Source: Lachnospiraceae bacterium (GTDB lineage Bacteria; Bacillota; Clostridia; Lachnospirales; Lachnospiraceae). From it: a DNA stretch of 64,000 nucleotides. Below, piece by piece: positions 61,811 through 64,000 of this stretch. Below the pieces are notes generated by a model that was given only the letters and a program-made list of their open reading frames with translations, made no database searches and was not told where the DNA came from. The stretch's first letter is position 1. Each line of letters opens with the position of its first letter. The stretch is from NCBI GenBank assembly GCA_024399135.1, contig JAKSHY010000001.1:62001-126000 (forward strand), written 5' to 3'. A program made the position numbers and the translations under genes.

Positions 61811-62938
61811 ATGAGTTTAATTATTGTACTTGATCCAGGTCATGGTGGCGAAGAATTTCATGGAGGTGAATTCGGACCATATATTGAGAAAGATATAGAT
61901 TTAACAGTTGCAAATGTTATGAAAAGCCGTTTAGAGCAGTATGATGGTGTTACTGTATATTTGACGAGAGAAAGTGATGTTCCGGTTGATTTAAAACAAA
62001 GATGTGATATTGCCAAGGCTTATAATGCTGATTATTTCGTAAGCATTCATTTTAACCTTTCTTCACTACACGATTTGTATGGTTCTGAGGTTTGGCTTCC
62101 AATACAGAATAAGTATTATAACAAAATGTATCCAATTGCTAATGAACTTATGAATAATTTTGATGCTATGGGGCTTCATAACAGAGGAATAAAAACCAGA
62201 GTTGGAAGTGGTGGTGATAATTATTATGCTGTTATTAAATATGCTACTAATTACGGAATTCCTTCCTGCATAATAGAGCATTGTCATATGGATAATCCTA
62301 ATGACAACTGGATAATCCCTTCTTCTAACCCTAAAGCAATGAGTGATGCACTTTATAATTTTGGAACTCAGGATGCAGATGCTTTTGCTAGAGCTCTTCA
62401 TTTGAAATCAACAATTTTAGGCGTGGATTATTCTAAATTCAAAACAACTAATAGTACTAATAAAAGCACTAAAATTTTACCTGATAATACCGAACCGGAA
62501 GTAAATAATATCGAATTACAGGGAAGAAGCGGAAATATTGTCACACTTAAAATGAAAGCAGAGGATAAGAATGGTTTTATTCAGTATTACAAATATAGTA
62601 CTGATGGAGGATTTACTTATTCCAAATTATTTGACTGGCCAAGAACATCATGGAATACATCAGTCAAAGAACATATTGTGAATATTGAAATTCCGTCTGG
62701 TGCTAATAGTATCGTGACCATGGTTGTTAATGGAAACGATAAGTCAACAATTAGTAATATGCTCCTTCTTCCATCAGTTAATTATGAAGCACATACCTCA
62801 ATTCTTGAAGCTAAGACACTTACTAAAACATATGACGGTATCGATTTTAGTATGTTGTTTACTATTGGAGCACTTGCAGTTTTTGGTTTCGCATTAATAA
62901 AAACAAAGATATTAAATCGCATTGGAAAGAATAGATAA
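61811..62938 (+). CDS. N-acetylmuramoyl-L-alanine amidase (Amidase_3) with a C-terminal membrane segment
   Basis: The catalytic domain starts at residue 3 and has all zinc/catalytic positions: H11 in DPGHGG, E26 in YIEKD, H80 in SIHFN and E156 in CIIEHCH. A domain of about 130 residues (215-345) follows, then a single hydrophobic segment (about 346-364) and a basic end (KTKILNRIGKNR). There is no N-terminal signal peptide. The positive-inside rule places the basic C-terminus in the cytoplasm and the amidase outside, but nothing visible would export an N-terminal domain of 340 residues. AAAGG precedes the ATG. The enzyme is otherwise typical. Confidence 0.88.
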   Translation: MSLIIVLDPGHGGEEFHGGEFGPYIEKDIDLTVANVMKSRLEQYDGVTVYLTRESDVPVDLKQRCDIAKAYNADYFVSIHFNLSSLHDLYGSEVWLPIQNKYYNKMYPIANELMNNFDAMGLHNRGIKTRVGSGGDNYYAVIKYATNYGIPSCIIEHCHMDNPNDNWIIPSSNPKAMSDALYNFGTQDADAFARALHLKSTILGVDYSKFKTTNSTNKSTKILPDNTEPEVNNIELQGRSGNIVTLKMKAEDKNGFIQYYKYSTDGGFTYSKLFDWPRTSWNTSVKEHIVNIEIPSGANSIVTMVVNGNDKSTISNMLLLPSVNYEAHTSILEAKTLTKTYDGIDFSMLFTIGALAVFGFALIKTKILNRIGKNR

Positions 62939-63641
62939 ATTATTATCAAAATTAAATATTGCAAGCAGAAAAGAGGCTAAAACTCTAATTAAAAAGGGAC
63001 TTATACTTGCTGATGGTGTAAAAATTACTTCAGCAGATATGAAGGTTTCGGAAAATGCTGTTATTTCATATTCAGGAAAAGAATATACATATCAAAAATA
63101 TAGATATTTTTTGATGAATAAACCGTCTGGATATTTAAGCGCTAATAAAGATCCTAAAGATAAGACTGTTATGGATATTTTTGTTGAAAAATATCCTGAT
63201 ATTAAAGTTTCAGATTATTTCTTGATGGGTCGCCTTGACAAAGATACAGTTGGTCTTTTAATTATAACTAATGATGGAGATTTAACACATCGATTATTAT
63301 CTCCAAAATATCATGTTGAAAAAACATATTACGTGAAGATAGATACTCCAATAAATGAAAGTATTAAGAAGAAAATAGAAGATGGTGTATATATTGAAAA
63401 AGATGTTTTAACCAAGCCATCCAAAATTGAAATTCTGAATGATGAAATGACTGAATGTAATATAACAATAGTTGAAGGAAGATTTCATCAAGTTAAAAAG
63501 ATGTTTTCGTTAAATGGTAGTAACGTTACATATTTAAAAAGAATAAAATTTGGTAAGCTTATTCTTCCTTCAAATCTTAGAGAAGGGGATATTATCGAAC
63601 TTTCAAAAGAAGAAATTGAGTTATTAAAAAATGAAAATTAA
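62922..63641 (+). CDS. rsuA: RsuA-type 16S rRNA pseudouridine synthase
   Basis: The 239-residue protein has an S4 RNA-binding domain (RIDKLLSKLNIASRKEAKTLIKKG) and the catalytic segment MGRLDKDTVGLLIITNDG, in which the Asp of RLDKDT is the expected nucleophile. The C-terminal GRFHQVKKMF is typical. RsuA makes pseudouridine 516 in 16S rRNA. The start is a TTG at 62922 inside the amidase gene (17-base overlap) without a clear Shine-Dalgarno. RsuA or a related RluB/E/F class is possible; length and motifs favour RsuA. Confidence 0.88.
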   Translation: MERIDKLLSKLNIASRKEAKTLIKKGLILADGVKITSADMKVSENAVISYSGKEYTYQKYRYFLMNKPSGYLSANKDPKDKTVMDIFVEKYPDIKVSDYFLMGRLDKDTVGLLIITNDGDLTHRLLSPKYHVEKTYYVKIDTPINESIKKKIEDGVYIEKDVLTKPSKIEILNDEMTECNITIVEGRFHQVKKMFSLNGSNVTYLKRIKFGKLILPSNLREGDIIELSKEEIELLKNEN

Positions 63642-64000
63642 TGATTTTTATAAACCAATGCTTGATGGAACAAGAGCAGTTTTATTTGATTTAGATGGAA
63701 CGCTTGTCGATTCGATGTGGCTTTGGAGACAGATTGATAAAGAGTTTTTAGCGCGGTATGGGCATGAGGTCCCTAAAGATTTATCTAAATGTATTGAAGG
63801 TATTAGCGTTGTTGAAACCGCACATTACTTTATTAACAGATTCAATATAAACGAATCTCCGCAAAACATTATTAATACATGGAATGAAATGGCCAAATAT
63901 AAATATCAAAATGATGTATATCTAAAAGAAGGGGCCTTTGATTTTTTAAAATATTTGTATGAAAGCGGTATTAAGCTTGGTATATGCTCAAGCAATTCCA
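63631..64000 (+). CDS. HAD family hydrolase, cut by the window end
   Basis: The frame starts at the ATG at 63631, overlapping rsuA by 11 bases, and is open to the last base. The product begins MKINDFYKPMLDGTRAVLFD, carries the HAD motif I LFDLDGTLVDSMW (nucleophile Asp), and reaches motif II (KLGICSSNS). The cap region is of the beta-phosphoglucomutase type. The substrate is unknown. An internal ATG at 63658 is another possible start. Confidence 0.88.
   Translation, partial: MKINDFYKPMLDGTRAVLFDLDGTLVDSMWLWRQIDKEFLARYGHEVPKDLSKCIEGISVVETAHYFINRFNINESPQNIINTWNEMAKYKYQNDVYLKEGAFDFLKYLYESGIKLGICSSNS

Overview
The window is AT-rich, densely coded and almost entirely on the plus strand. It looks like the chromosomal core of a Gram-positive Clostridia bacterium of the Lachnospiraceae type (Roseburia/Butyrivibrio-like). 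This rests on the gene families (Asp23/DAK pair, GerW/YtfJ, Gx transporter with NusG-II, GGGtGRT protein, group-B-like [FeFe] hydrogenase, two DegV proteins), strong AGGAGG Shine-Dalgarno sites and sigma-A-like promoters. The family assignment is inference. I see no insertion sequence, prophage, CRISPR array or rRNA; one tRNA-Thr(CGU) is present.

Layout. 1-1.2 kb: end of tgt, then yajC. 1.2-7.1 kb: leuB-ilvD-ilvB and an L,D-transpeptidase. 7.2-9.5 kb: serC-serA with its own promoter and terminator. 9.5-12.5 kb: a small unknown minus-strand gene, a glycogen-branching-enzyme-like protein whose catalytic residues are replaced, and the tRNA. 12.6-20.8 kb: argH-asd followed by a c-di-GMP phosphodiesterase (dead GGDEF, intact EAL), a DUF234-type ATPase and a TTG-started topoisomerase III. 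20.9-22.7 kb: an Fe-S-scaffold-like protein paired with the GGGtGRT protein. 22.7-24.9 kb: small zinc-ribbon/membrane proteins and a lipoprotein. 25.0-33.1 kb: metH, a second ilvB, two tandem ilvN-type small subunits, ilvC, leuC and leuD. 33.1-36.1 kb: a SurA-N-like secreted protein, a GT39-like glycosyltransferase and a convergent histidine phosphatase.

36.1-41.2 kb: a NusG-II protein (probably leaderless mRNA), Gx transporter, ruvA-ruvB, zapA and a split U32 peptidase. 41.2-44.4 kb: a RodA/FtsW-PBP pair. 44.4-46.9 kb: degV and a hydrogenase. 46.9-50.6 kb: a degenerate HD-GYP protein (minus), an unknown protein, ytfI-ytfJ-like genes, a coiled-coil protein with a C-terminal J-domain, and rpmB (minus). 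50.7-64 kb: asp23-dak2-recG-degV-parE-parC-rsmD-coaD-coiled-coil gene, a terminator, then amidase, rsuA and a HAD hydrolase cut by the window end.

Together the genes supply branched-chain amino acids (leuB, ilvD, two ilvB, two ilvN, ilvC, leuCD; leuA and ilvE are not here), serine, arginine, aspartate-family amino acids and methionine, plus cell-wall elongation, recombination and type II topoisomerase functions. The most unusual items are the branching-enzyme pseudoenzyme with a coiled-coil tail, a 37-nt near-perfect palindrome inside recG, a terminator that also overlaps the leuB promoter and Shine-Dalgarno, the leaderless NusG-II transcript, a topology-defying amidase, and the uncharacterised GGGtGRT pair.
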